Of a stretch of 64,000 nucleotides of DNA, positions 9,021-17,681 are shown piece by piece. Below the pieces are notes generated by a model. That model saw only the letters and a list, made by a program, of their open reading frames with translations. It did no database searches and was not told the origin of the DNA. The translations under genes were made by a program, and so were the position numbers. The stretch is from Mycolicibacterium moriokaense (GTDB taxonomy: Bacteria; Actinomycetota; Actinomycetes; Mycobacteriales; Mycobacteriaceae): positions 310,001-374,000 of the forward strand of contig NZ_QQBJ01000002.1 of assembly GCF_003347205.1 (NCBI RefSeq), written 5' to 3'. Positions within the stretch are counted from its first letter, which is position 1. Each line of letters starts with the position of its first letter.

Positions 9021-10145
9021 CTAGTTGGCCGACGTCAGGGCGGGGATGGCGCTGGGGTCCGGGATCGGCCGCGGCTCTTGCACGAACCGGATGATCGCCT
9101 CGCACAGCGCCAGGTCGTGGATGGCGTCCTCGGCGCCGGTGGCGGGCGCCTCCCCCGTCACCACGCACTGGTGGAAGGCCTCCAGCTCGAGCTTGAAAGC
9201 GCTGTCATACGAGGTGATCTCGTTGATGCTGCGCGACGCCGTGGCGCCGGTGTCCCCCTCGACGATCTCGACGCTCGCCGGCGCGCTGCGCAGAAACGGC
9301 GATGGGAAGGTCAGAGTGACCCGCCGCTCGGGGCCGTAGAGCGCGAATTCCATTCCGTAGCGGGTGATGCCGGGCAGATCCATCCAGTGAATGGACACCG
9401 ACAGTTCGCCGAACTTGAGGATCACCGTCAGCTGACCCGGCTGCATGTCGACGTACTCCAGGCTGGTCGGTTCGCCGAGGACGCCGCGGACGGTGTTCAG
9501 TTCGTGCACCAGGGTGTCCAACAGCACGAGGTGATACTCCTCGCGCAGGAACGGGTTCGCCTCGCCGATGGCGCGGGTGATGCTGGCCTGGGTTTCCGCG
9601 GTGAAGGTGGCGATCGCGTCCTGGGGAATGGGTGCGACGGGTGCCAACGAGTAATGGCCGACATAGGGCAGGAACGGCGCCTCGAACGTGGTGACCCGCA
9701 TCAGTCGTGGTTCGGCGACGTCCGTCGCGACCTCGCGGAAGCGATGAAACGCCGGGTCGTAGCGCTTGGGGTAGGCCACCATCAGCGTGACGCCCGCCGC
9801 GTCGGCGGCGGCCTTCATCTCGAGACCTTCGGCGACGGAGAAACACATCGGCTTCTCCACCAGCACATGCTTGCCCGCGTTCGCCGCCGCGACGGCGATG
9901 GGCGCGTGACTGCCCGACGTCAGGATGAAGACGGCGTCGATGTCGGCGTCGGCGAGCATCTCCCGCCAGTCGGTGTACCTGCCGGCGATGTCGTAGCGGT
10001 CGGCGTTGTTGGCGACGTTCTGATCGGAGATGTCGCACAGCGCGACGACGTCGAACAGATCGGACAGCTCGCGAAGGTAGTTCAGATGCATCACCTGCGC
10101 GATGATTCCCGCGCCGACGACGCCGACCTTGAGCCGTTGGGTCAT
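9021..10145 (-). CDS. Gfo/Idh/MocA family oxidoreductase
   Basis: 374 aa. Nucleotide loop GVVGAGIIAQ (residues 8-17), family VEKPM motif, and a D-x3-H pair in LLDTLVHELN. The C-terminal substrate domain is extended. Third or middle dehydrogenase of the ABC operon, preceded by a 34-bp gap after the isomerase at 10180 and followed after 13 bp by another isomerase. The repeated dehydrogenase/isomerase alternation suggests successive oxidation and isomerisation of one polyol substrate. Specificity unknown. Confidence 0.86.
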   Translation of the reverse strand: MTQRLKVGVVGAGIIAQVMHLNYLRELSDLFDVVALCDISDQNVANNADRYDIAGRYTDWREMLADADIDAVFILTSGSHAPIAVAAANAGKHVLVEKPMCFSVAEGLEMKAAADAAGVTLMVAYPKRYDPAFHRFREVATDVAEPRLMRVTTFEAPFLPYVGHYSLAPVAPIPQDAIATFTAETQASITRAIGEANPFLREEYHLVLLDTLVHELNTVRGVLGEPTSLEYVDMQPGQLTVILKFGELSVSIHWMDLPGITRYGMEFALYGPERRVTLTFPSPFLRSAPASVEIVEGDTGATASRSINEITSYDSAFKLELEAFHQCVVTGEAPATGAEDAIHDLALCEAIIRFVQEPRPIPDPSAIPALTSAN

Positions 10146-10179
10146 TGGGTATTGCCTCCTGTGTTGCTCTGCGCAGCGG

Positions 10180-11136
10180 TCAGCGGGACTGGGCCAGCGC
10201 GGACCTGATCAGCTGCGCGCTTTCCTTGACCCCGGTTTTGGAGTCGACGAACGGGTCCTCGTGTTCGATGGAGAACGCCTTCACGGCGCTGTCCTGGAAG
10301 CGGGCGATGAACTGGTGCCACCACGCGGCGTCCTTGCCGTGGCCGGGCACCGAGAAGTTCCACGGCATCTTCTCCGGCGTCGCGGGCCAGCGGTGGTCGA
10401 GCAGGCCGTTGAGCGCGAGGGCGTCGTCGTTGAAGGTGACGTCCTTGGCGTGCACGTGGCCGATGCGCCCCATGATGCGGTCGACGATGCGGTCGGCGTC
10501 CATCTGCATCCAGAAGAAGTGGCTGGGATCCAGGTTGGCATACAGGTTTTCGCCGAGACCGGTGAACTTCTCGAAGGTCTCGACGTTGTACACCGTGGTG
10601 CCGGGGTGCAGCTCGATGCAGATCTTGACGTCGGGGTTCTCCTTCTTGGCGAACTCCGACAGCTGCGACCAGTACGGGACGACGGCGTCCTCCCACTGGC
10701 GTTCGTGCACCCCCTCGAGATACGGCAGCCATCCGCCTGCGCCGAACACCGCGGCATGGTCACCCGACGCGCCCGCTGCCGCACCGGACATCGCGACGAC
10801 GGTGTCGGTGCCGAGTTCGCCCGCCAACCGCACCGCACGTCGCAGCGCGGCGTCGTGGTCGTCGGCGATCGCCCGGTCGGGATGCAGCGGGTTGCCCCAG
10901 ACATTCAACGCGTCCAGCCCGATGCCGTGCCGATCGAGGGTGTCCAGCCAGTTCTGTCGCGCCGACGCGTCGGCGAGCACCGCGTCGGGGTCCAGGTGCG
11001 GGTGCGGGGCGTAGCCACCGGCGCCGACTTCGACCGCGGTGATCTCCGGCACCTCGGTGCTCAACCAGGTCAGCACCTCGTCGAGCGAGTAGTCGAGAAA
11101 CGCCTCGAGGACGACGGAAACGTCACGGTCAGGCAC
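10180..11136 (-). CDS. Sugar phosphate isomerase/epimerase (xylose isomerase-like TIM barrel)
   Basis: 318 aa with a GTG start inside the upstream permease gene (8-bp overlap). Recognisable barrel motifs: AVEVGAGGYAPHPH, LNVWGNPLHPD, ICIELHPGTTVYN (Glu and His ligands), ANLDPSHFFWM, VHAKDVTFN and AFSIEHEDPF (C-terminal Glu). This set is typical of the metal-dependent DUF/AP_endonuc_2 isomerases associated with Gfo/Idh/MocA enzymes. Role: interconversion of a keto-sugar or keto-polyol brought in by the adjoining transporter; inferred from operon position. Confidence 0.82.
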   Translation of the reverse strand: MPDRDVSVVLEAFLDYSLDEVLTWLSTEVPEITAVEVGAGGYAPHPHLDPDAVLADASARQNWLDTLDRHGIGLDALNVWGNPLHPDRAIADDHDAALRRAVRLAGELGTDTVVAMSGAAAGASGDHAAVFGAGGWLPYLEGVHERQWEDAVVPYWSQLSEFAKKENPDVKICIELHPGTTVYNVETFEKFTGLGENLYANLDPSHFFWMQMDADRIVDRIMGRIGHVHAKDVTFNDDALALNGLLDHRWPATPEKMPWNFSVPGHGKDAAWWHQFIARFQDSAVKAFSIEHEDPFVDSKTGVKESAQLIRSALAQSR

Positions 11137-12022
11137 GGGCGGGTTCTTCCAATCGGTCGGTGGACTCGGCGGTCTGGCCGCCGGCGGGCCTGCGGCCTCG
11201 GACGGACGCGAGCATCTGGACCAGGCGCAGCGCCCCGAATGTCGCGGCCGCGACAGCCAGCGTGCCGAGCAGCATCAGCGTCGCCAGGGCGTTGACCTCG
11301 GGGGTGATGCCGAACTTGAGCTGGTTGTAGATGTAGATCGGCAGGGTCTGGTCGGCGCCGATGATGAAGTTGGTGACGACGAACTCGTCGAGCGAGAGCG
11401 TCAGCGCGATCAACGCTCCGGCGATGATGCCCGGATAGATCAGCGGCAGCACCACGAACCTGATCCGCTGCGCTGCATTGGCGCCCAGGTCCGCCGCGGC
11501 GCGCTCGAGGTTGCGGTCCAGCGCCTCCAGCCGCGAGGACACCACCAGGATGACGAACGGTGTGGCCAGCACCGTCTGCCCGATGATCGCGGTGTACAGC
11601 GACGGCTGGATGTGAAGCACGTTGGTCGCCAGCACCAGGATGGCCACGCCGATCAACAGGCCGGGCATCATGATCGGCAGGGTGATGAAAACCCGTACCC
11701 CGCCGCGGTTCTTGATGTTGGCGCGCACCAACGGGAAGGCCGCCATGGTGCCGATGACGGTGGAGAGCACGGTGACCCAGAACGCCACGATCAAGGACTT
11801 CTCGAGCGCGTTGAGGATCACGGTGTCGTGCGTCAGCCGCGCGTACCAGTCGGTGGTGAAGCCGGCCATCGGGAATCCGACGACCCGAGACGTGTTGAAG
11901 GACAACAGGATCATCACCGCGATCGGCGCGAACAGGAAGATGTAGATGGCGATGCCGTAGACCGACAGGATGGTCCGGAACAGCCGGGCCCTCGGGTTCA
12001 CCGCCGCCAAATCGTCAGACAT
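11129..12022 (-). CDS. ABC transporter permease, PotC/spermidine-putrescine type
   Basis: 297 aa with about six transmembrane helices, starting with a helix at VYGIAIYIFLFAPIAVMILL. The EAA-type cytoplasmic loop that docks on the ATPase reads LEALDRNLERAAADLGANAAQRIRF in its core (EALDRNLERAAADLGA). It overlaps the PotB-like gene by 8 bp and the isomerase by 8 bp, so it is embedded in the operon. With 12015-12941, 12943-14070 and 14086-15198 it forms a full importer. The family is named for polyamines, but the dehydrogenase context argues for a sugar- or polyol-like (possibly amino-sugar) cargo. Confidence 0.88.
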   Translation of the reverse strand: MSDDLAAVNPRARLFRTILSVYGIAIYIFLFAPIAVMILLSFNTSRVVGFPMAGFTTDWYARLTHDTVILNALEKSLIVAFWVTVLSTVIGTMAAFPLVRANIKNRGGVRVFITLPIMMPGLLIGVAILVLATNVLHIQPSLYTAIIGQTVLATPFVILVVSSRLEALDRNLERAAADLGANAAQRIRFVVLPLIYPGIIAGALIALTLSLDEFVVTNFIIGADQTLPIYIYNQLKFGITPEVNALATLMLLGTLAVAAATFGALRLVQMLASVRGRRPAGGQTAESTDRLEEPARA

Positions 12023-12941
12023 AGATGTCCTTGGTGTCGAGGCTGCGCCGGAACACGATCAGCACGATGAAGATCACCATCGCGATCAGCACGCTGGCCG
12101 CCGACCCGAGCGGAAGCAGGTAGCCGGAGAAGAAGTTGGCGACCAGGTTTCCCATCATCACGCCGTGTGTGCCGCCGATCGCCGCGGGCGCCAGATACTC
12201 GCCGAGAATCGGGATGAACACGAAGATTCCGGCCGTCACGAACGCCAACCGCATCTGCGGCAGCAAGGTATTGGCGATGGCGCGCATCGGGGTGGCCCCG
12301 AGGTCGACGGCGGCGTGCAACAACCGCCAGTCGAACCGCTCCAGCGAGGCATACAAGGTCAGCGCCGCGAATGGGAAGTACAGGTACACCAGGACGATGA
12401 AGACGCCGGGGTTGTCGTACAGGAACAGCCGGATCGGAGCATCGGTCAGGCCCAGCGCCTTGAGCAGAGAGTTGATCGCACCGTTGTCGCCGAGGATCGC
12501 CACCCACGCGTAGACCCGCAGCAGATAGCTGGTCCAGAACGGCAGGACCACCAGAAGCAGACCCACCCGCTGCAGCCTCTTCGGGACATAGCGCACCAGC
12601 CAGTAGCAGAACGGGAACGCCAGCGCCAGCGCGGTGAGCGTGGCGAGGGCGGCCATCAGCACCGTCTTGCCGAACGTCCGCACATAGGTGCCCGTCGTCA
12701 GGATCGACTTGTAGTTGGCCGTGGTGAAATCCGGAACCAACTCGTAGTTCTTGGTGACCCAGAACGAGTAGACGACGATCAGGCACAACGGGGCGATGAA
12801 GAACACCCCGAAAAGGATTGCGGCCGGTGCGAACCCGACGAACTGACGCCAGTCTCGGCGATCCTTCTTGGCGTCAGCGCGTCGTGGTTGCGTCTCACCA
12901 GGCCCCCCGCCCGCGTCGCGGGCATAGGAGGCAACAGTCAT
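12015..12941 (-). CDS. ABC transporter permease, PotB type
   Basis: 308 aa. After a charged N-terminus, six predicted membrane helices begin with FAPAAILFGVFFIAPLCLIVVYSF. The EAA loop is seen in DWRLLHAAVDLGATPMRAI. ATG 12941 follows the binding-protein stop after one base and the 3' end overlaps the second permease by 8 bp. It forms the heterodimeric channel with that permease. Confidence 0.88.
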   Translation of the reverse strand: MTVASYARDAGGGPGETQPRRADAKKDRRDWRQFVGFAPAAILFGVFFIAPLCLIVVYSFWVTKNYELVPDFTTANYKSILTTGTYVRTFGKTVLMAALATLTALALAFPFCYWLVRYVPKRLQRVGLLLVVLPFWTSYLLRVYAWVAILGDNGAINSLLKALGLTDAPIRLFLYDNPGVFIVLVYLYFPFAALTLYASLERFDWRLLHAAVDLGATPMRAIANTLLPQMRLAFVTAGIFVFIPILGEYLAPAAIGGTHGVMMGNLVANFFSGYLLPLGSAASVLIAMVIFIVLIVFRRSLDTKDIYV

Positions 12942-12942
12942 A

Positions 12943-14070
12943 TCAGGCCCCGAACACCTTGTTGAACGCCTCGGTGTAGGCCTGCTGGTCCTGCGCCGGG
13001 CCCTTCAGCGTCATCTGCAACGCCTTCTCGGGATCGGTCATGAACAGCCGCTTGGCGTTCTCGGCGGTCTTCGGGTCCGCCGTGAGCGCCTCGGCGGCCT
13101 TCTGATTGAACAGCGGACGCCAGTTGGTGGTGAAGTTCTCGACGATCCACTCGGACTGCTGCATCGCATCCAGGAACGGCTTGACCAGATCCTTGTTCGA
13201 CCCCTTGGCGACGATCATCTCGGAGTCGATGAAGCCGATCGTGCCCTCGGGTGGGTAGGCGGACTTGAGTTCGGGGCCGCCGGCGTCCTTGACACGCACG
13301 TCGGTGCCGAGGTTCGAGATGCCGATGGCGGCTTCTCCGCTGGCCATCATCGTGACGATCTCGTTGTTCTGCGAGGCGAGCTTCACCATGTTCGGCTTCA
13401 GCGCGGTCAGGAAGCCCGACGACGCCGAGATCTGTTCGGGCGACTGCGCATACGGCGAACCCTTCGCGCCGGTCGCGATGCCCGCGATCGCCATCAGGTC
13501 GGTCGGGATGTTCTCCGCCACGACCAGACCCTTGTACATGGGATCGGTCAGCGACTCCCACGACGTCGGCGGCGTCTTGACCTTGTCGGGGTTGTAGTAG
13601 ATCTGCACCGTCGACCACGAGAACGGATAACCCAGTGCGCCCTTGGGGTCGTTGAGGAACTCGAACTTCGTCGCCATCGGGTACAGCTGCGAACTCGACG
13701 AGATCGAAGCCAGGTCGAACGGCTCGATCAAGCCCTCTTCCATGTACTTCTTCACCCAGAGCGCGTCACCGGAGACCATGTCGAACTGCGAACCGGTCTG
13801 CTTGATCTGCAGGAGCGCATCGGCGTTGTCGGAGAACAGCTTCGGCTGCCCGGTGATCTTGGTCTGATCGGCGACCTTGGCGAGCTGATCCTGCGAGTAG
13901 TGATCGGACCACGTCAGCCAGTTGACGTTGCCTCCACTGCCGGAGCCGCCGCTGGACGAATTATTCGACGACGAACACGCGGACAGCAGCAGCGGGCCGG
14001 CCGCGCCCAACATCAGTGCACCCCCGACGAACGCGCGGCGGCTCAGGTTGACTTCAGACATTCGGGACAT
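12943..14070 (-). CDS. Extracellular solute-binding lipoprotein, PotD type
   Basis: 375 aa. The N-terminus has a twin-arginine motif (SRRAFVGG, residues 10-17), a hydrophobic stretch and a lipobox LLSAC with acylated Cys32, followed by an Asn/Ser/Gly linker; so it is probably Tat-exported and lipid-anchored. The body carries family-1 PotD features: WLTWSDHYSQDQL at the mature start and a GYPFSWSTVQIYYNPDKV hinge. Either ATG 14070 or ATG 14061 could start it; both keep the signal. Captures the substrate for the two permeases. Confidence 0.9.
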   Translation of the reverse strand: MSRMSEVNLSRRAFVGGALMLGAAGPLLLSACSSSNNSSSGGSGSGGNVNWLTWSDHYSQDQLAKVADQTKITGQPKLFSDNADALLQIKQTGSQFDMVSGDALWVKKYMEEGLIEPFDLASISSSSQLYPMATKFEFLNDPKGALGYPFSWSTVQIYYNPDKVKTPPTSWESLTDPMYKGLVVAENIPTDLMAIAGIATGAKGSPYAQSPEQISASSGFLTALKPNMVKLASQNNEIVTMMASGEAAIGISNLGTDVRVKDAGGPELKSAYPPEGTIGFIDSEMIVAKGSNKDLVKPFLDAMQQSEWIVENFTTNWRPLFNQKAAEALTADPKTAENAKRLFMTDPEKALQMTLKGPAQDQQAYTEAFNKVFGA

Positions 14071-14085
14071 GCGACTTCCTGACTC

Positions 14086-15198
14086 TCAGTGGGTTTCAAG
14101 AGGATGGGCTGCTTCCGTCGACCAGGACAGCTTCACGAAGTCACCTGTCTGAAGGCCGATGTCAGCGAGATTTGCGATGTCGCCGTCGTTCAACGACGAC
14201 ACCACCTGCAGTTCCGAATTCTCCAGCTGAAGCACCATGCGAGTGACCGACCCGAGATACCCACGTGAGAGCACTTGTGCGCCGATGAATCCGTCTTTGC
14301 CGATCCGCAGGGCCTCGGGCCGCACCACCAGCGAGGTGGTCTTCTCCGGCACTTGCTCTGAGATCGGAACCCTCGCACCATCTTCCAGTACGAAGGTGCC
14401 CCCGTCTTTCTTGCCGTGCAAGATGTTCGACTCCCCGATGAAGTCGGCGGCGAACAGGCTGGCCGGCCGCCGGTAGATCTCCTCGGGTGTGCCGATCTGC
14501 TCGATACGGCCCTCGTTGAGGATCACGATGCGATCCGCGAGCGCCATCGCCTCCTCCTGGTCGTGGGTCACGAAGACGAACGTCGTGCCGACATGGCGCT
14601 GGATCAGCGACAACTCGGTCTGCAGGCGCTTGCGCAGTTTGAGATCCAATGCCCCCAGGGGTTCATCGAGCAGCAGCACGCTCGGCTTGTTGACCAGCGC
14701 CCTGGCGATCGCGACGCGTTGCGCCTGGCCGCCGGAGAGCTGGCTGACCGGGCGCTCCGCAAACTGCCCGAGGCCGACGAGGTCGAGCGCTTCCAGTGCG
14801 CGCGCACGTTGTTCGCTCTTGCGCACGCGGGCCATCCTGAGCCCGAACGAGACGTTTTCGATGACGTTGAGGTGCGGGAACAGGGCGTAAGACTGGAAGA
14901 CCGTGTTGACCGGTCGCCGGTTGGGCGGACGCTTGGTCATGTCGCTTCCCGCGATGCGCACCACGCCCGACGACGGAGCCATGAAGCCGCCGATGATGTT
15001 CAGTGTCGTGGTCTTGCCGCATCCCGACGGCCCGAGCAGGCAGAAGAACTCGCCGTCGCGGATGTCGAGATCCAGCGGGTGCAGCGCCACGGCATCGCCG
15101 AACGTCTTGGTGACGGCCCGCAATTCGATCGCGTTGGCGCGCTCGCCGGACTCTGCTGCGGGCGTCGTGAGCATTTCGTCCACCGGGAAACTAGTCAA
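14086..15198 (-). CDS. ABC transporter ATP-binding protein, PotA type
   Basis: 370 aa with Walker A GPSGCGKTT (56-64), Q-loop at NTVFQSYALFPH, signature LSGGQ (154-158), Walker B LLLDEP (175-180), H-loop in VTHDQEEA and a C-terminal TOBE-type domain, as in PotA/FbpC. TTG 15198 is the earliest start and overlaps the upstream dehydrogenase by 8 bp; ATG 15174 is an alternative. Energises the PotBC-like permeases encoded just downstream. Confidence 0.92.
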   Translation of the reverse strand: MTSFPVDEMLTTPAAESGERANAIELRAVTKTFGDAVALHPLDLDIRDGEFFCLLGPSGCGKTTTLNIIGGFMAPSSGVVRIAGSDMTKRPPNRRPVNTVFQSYALFPHLNVIENVSFGLRMARVRKSEQRARALEALDLVGLGQFAERPVSQLSGGQAQRVAIARALVNKPSVLLLDEPLGALDLKLRKRLQTELSLIQRHVGTTFVFVTHDQEEAMALADRIVILNEGRIEQIGTPEEIYRRPASLFAADFIGESNILHGKKDGGTFVLEDGARVPISEQVPEKTTSLVVRPEALRIGKDGFIGAQVLSRGYLGSVTRMVLQLENSELQVVSSLNDGDIANLADIGLQTGDFVKLSWSTEAAHPLETH

Positions 15199-16366
15199 TG
15201 CTTACCGCCCTTCGAGTGCGAGCACTCGCCTGGATCGCCTCGACCAGGCCGACCATGCGGCGGCCGTCGGCCAATGTCGGATAGGACACGTCGGCTCCCC
15301 CGATCGCGGAGTAGACGTCGCGGAACAGATTGCGAAACGCGTCACCGAAGCCCTCTGCGTGGCCCGCGGGCGAGAACGACAGGCGCGCGGCGCCCGGAGC
15401 CAGCGCGTCGGGGTTCCGGGCGATCGTGGCAACCGTTCCGTCGGCCCTGCGGTGCACGATCTCGTCGGGACGGTTCACCTTCCAGCCGAAGCCGCCCTCG
15501 GTGCCCTCGACGCTGATGGTGCAACCGTTGGGTTCGCCCGCGGTGACACCCGAGAACGTCGCGGAACCGACCACACCGCCGTCGAGTTCGACGAACAGCC
15601 GCACGTAGTCCTCGGCCTCGACGTGCACACGCTTGCCGTCGCGGTACCGGGTGGGCCGCAGGGTCGAGAAGCGCGCATCGACCTCCGTGATCCGCCGACC
15701 GGTGACAAACTCGGCGAGGTCCAGCCAGTGGACGCCCAAATCAGCAGTGGCATAGGAGGTTCCGGCGATCGCCGGGTCGAAGCCCCACGCCCAGTCGTCA
15801 TGACTGGAGTCCCACGACAGGAACCCGCCGCCGACGGCGTTGACCTCACCGAGTTCACCGCCGAGCACCCGCGCGCGCAGCTCGGCGACCATCGGATACG
15901 ACCGTTTGGTCAGGCACACCGCGGAGGTGACACCGGCGTGCTCCGCGGCGGCGATCAGCGTGTCGGCGTCCGAAGTGCTGGTGGCCATCGGCTTCTCGAC
16001 GATCACGTTGATGCCGCGACCGACCGCCTCTTTCGCATGCGCCGCGTGCAGAGCGTGCGGGCTGCAGACGTGCAGGACATCCGGTTGCGTCGCGTCGAGC
16101 ATGGCCGCGAGGTCGTCGAAAGCCGCCGGCGAATCAGACGACCCGCGCGGACGGAACTCGTCGGCAATCGAGCGCGCCTTGTCGACCGATCGGCCGCAGA
16201 CCCCGACGACAGTCGACCCGAGGTCCTGCAACCGCCAACCGTGGATGCGGGAAATCCCGCCGGTGCCCACGATCGCGGCACGCAGTCGAGGAGCGTAATA
16301 GCTCGCCCCGCAAGACATCCCCACGCCGGATTCGGCCGGAGAACTGTTTGCTGTGGCGACTGCCAA
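15191..16366 (-). CDS. Gfo/Idh/MocA family oxidoreductase (first gene of the ABC operon)
   Basis: 391 aa. Nucleotide loop IVGTGGISRIHG, VEKPMATS, and D-x3-H in ADLGVHWLD are all conserved. TTG 16366 is preceded by GGAGA about 6 bases upstream, making it the likely start despite the rare codon; ATG 16318 would remove 16 residues ahead of the Rossmann fold. As the promoter-proximal gene it lies about 90 bp downstream of the operator-like palindrome at 16458-16482. Substrate unknown. Confidence 0.86.
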   Translation of the reverse strand: MAVATANSSPAESGVGMSCGASYYAPRLRAAIVGTGGISRIHGWRLQDLGSTVVGVCGRSVDKARSIADEFRPRGSSDSPAAFDDLAAMLDATQPDVLHVCSPHALHAAHAKEAVGRGINVIVEKPMATSTSDADTLIAAAEHAGVTSAVCLTKRSYPMVAELRARVLGGELGEVNAVGGGFLSWDSSHDDWAWGFDPAIAGTSYATADLGVHWLDLAEFVTGRRITEVDARFSTLRPTRYRDGKRVHVEAEDYVRLFVELDGGVVGSATFSGVTAGEPNGCTISVEGTEGGFGWKVNRPDEIVHRRADGTVATIARNPDALAPGAARLSFSPAGHAEGFGDAFRNLFRDVYSAIGGADVSYPTLADGRRMVGLVEAIQASARTRRAVSID

Positions 16367-16457
16367 AAGTCTTCTCCATCGAGTGTTGTGACACCGTTCG
16401 AAGCGTCAGACGCCAGGCGTTGCGCCGTCCAGCGTGCCGTGTGAACCGAGTCTGGAC

Positions 16458-16482
16458 ATGTGTTGACCGATTGTCAATACAT
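16458..16482 (-). promoter_or_regulatory. Operator-like palindrome upstream of the dehydrogenase/ABC operon
   Basis: Two 10-bp arms, ATGTGTTGAC (16458-16467) and GTCAATACAT (16473-16482), are inverted repeats with one mismatch around a 5-bp spacer. On the - strand a TTGACA-like -35 hexamer lies within the right arm. The site stands in the 178-bp space between the divergent operon (start 16366) and the lipoprotein gene (16545). Such a site suits a dimeric LacI/GntR-type sugar regulator; no regulator gene is in the window. Confidence 0.5.
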
Positions 16483-16544
16483 TACGACACATTCGCTAAC
16501 GCTCGGTGTCTCAGCTCTGAACAACAGCCCCGCGGAAGGCGCGA

Positions 16545-17672
16545 ATGAACTCAAAACGCCCGGAACACGTAGCTTGGGGTATGCGGCGAATCGCGGCGCT
16601 GATGGCGTGTGTCCTGATCGCCGGAGGTTGCTCGCAGGGCTCTCCGGCCGACAATGCGGCGCCCTCACCCCCGCCGAGCACGACGGGTGACAACCCGCGG
16701 CCCATCCCCAGCGTGGTGCCGACCGTCGGCGCGCCGCCGCCCACCGACAACCTGCCGCTGGCCGCAGAACCGCAGTCCGCACCGCCACAGACCGCCCCGG
16801 TGCCCGGCAAGATCGTGGACGTCGGCAAAGCGCCCGAAGGCGTCGTCGTCGACGCGGCCACCCGAACCGTCGCGGTCGCCAAGCGGGATCCCAACGAACT
16901 GGTCCTGATCAATGTCGACAGCGGCGAGATCACCAACCGCGTACCGCTCCCCGGATTCGTCCGCCACCTGCAACTGGCCAGCCCGGGCGGGCCGGTGCTG
17001 GTCCCCGTCGAGAGCGCCAACGCGCTGGTGCGGGTGGAGTTGCCGGATGGGCGCCCGGTCTCGCAGGTCCTCACCGGCATCGTGCCCCACGACGCCTCGG
17101 AGGCCGCCAACGGAACCGTGTTCGTCGCCAACGAGCAGGGCGGCACGGTCGCGGTGCTGCGCGGTCTGGATGTGGTGAAGGTATTCGCCAACAGCGTGCA
17201 GCCTGCGGGCCTGGCGGCCGTCGGCACGTCGATGGGCAACATCGACGTCCGCAAGAACGACCTGACGGTGTTCGACACCAAAGACCTGAACATCGTCGGA
17301 TCGACGCCGGCCGGCGACGGCCCGACGCATCTGGTGGCCGACAAGCACGGCCGCTTGATCGCCACGGACACCAGGGGCGACGCGGTACGCGTCTTCGATC
17401 CGCTGCCCGCGCCGCATCAGGTCGGCGAGATCGCGCAACCGGGCGGCCCGTACGGGATCACCTACGATCCCACCCGTGACCTGCTGTGGGTCGCATCGTC
17501 CGGCACCAACGAGGTCGTCGGCTACGACATGAGCCAGCCGACACCGCGCGAAGTGCGCAGGCTGCCGACCGTGCAGAACCCCTACACGCTGGGCGTCGAC
17601 GCGACGACCGGCAGGCTGTTCATCGCGGGCGTGACCGGCGGCGTGGTCCAGATCGTCGACCCGCCGACGTAG
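16545..17672 (+). CDS. Secreted lipoprotein with YncE-like (YVTN) beta-propeller
   Basis: 375 aa. A hydrophobic N-terminus ends in a lipobox (LIAGGC, Cys about residue 29), then a Pro/Ser/Thr-rich spacer to about residue 80, then repeated propeller blades (for example VDVGKAPEGVVVDAATRTVAVA, PGGPYGITYDPTRDLLWVASSGTNEVVGYD). Predicted to be an outer-face, lipid-anchored binding or scaffold protein. ATG 16545 has GGAAGG upstream; ATG 16581 would give a shorter signal peptide. A 9-bp gap to the molybdoenzyme gene suggests co-transcription, but a functional link is unproven. Confidence 0.8.
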   Translation: MNSKRPEHVAWGMRRIAALMACVLIAGGCSQGSPADNAAPSPPPSTTGDNPRPIPSVVPTVGAPPPTDNLPLAAEPQSAPPQTAPVPGKIVDVGKAPEGVVVDAATRTVAVAKRDPNELVLINVDSGEITNRVPLPGFVRHLQLASPGGPVLVPVESANALVRVELPDGRPVSQVLTGIVPHDASEAANGTVFVANEQGGTVAVLRGLDVVKVFANSVQPAGLAAVGTSMGNIDVRKNDLTVFDTKDLNIVGSTPAGDGPTHLVADKHGRLIATDTRGDAVRVFDPLPAPHQVGEIAQPGGPYGITYDPTRDLLWVASSGTNEVVGYDMSQPTPREVRRLPTVQNPYTLGVDATTGRLFIAGVTGGVVQIVDPPT

Positions 17673-17681
17673 ATTGGAGTC

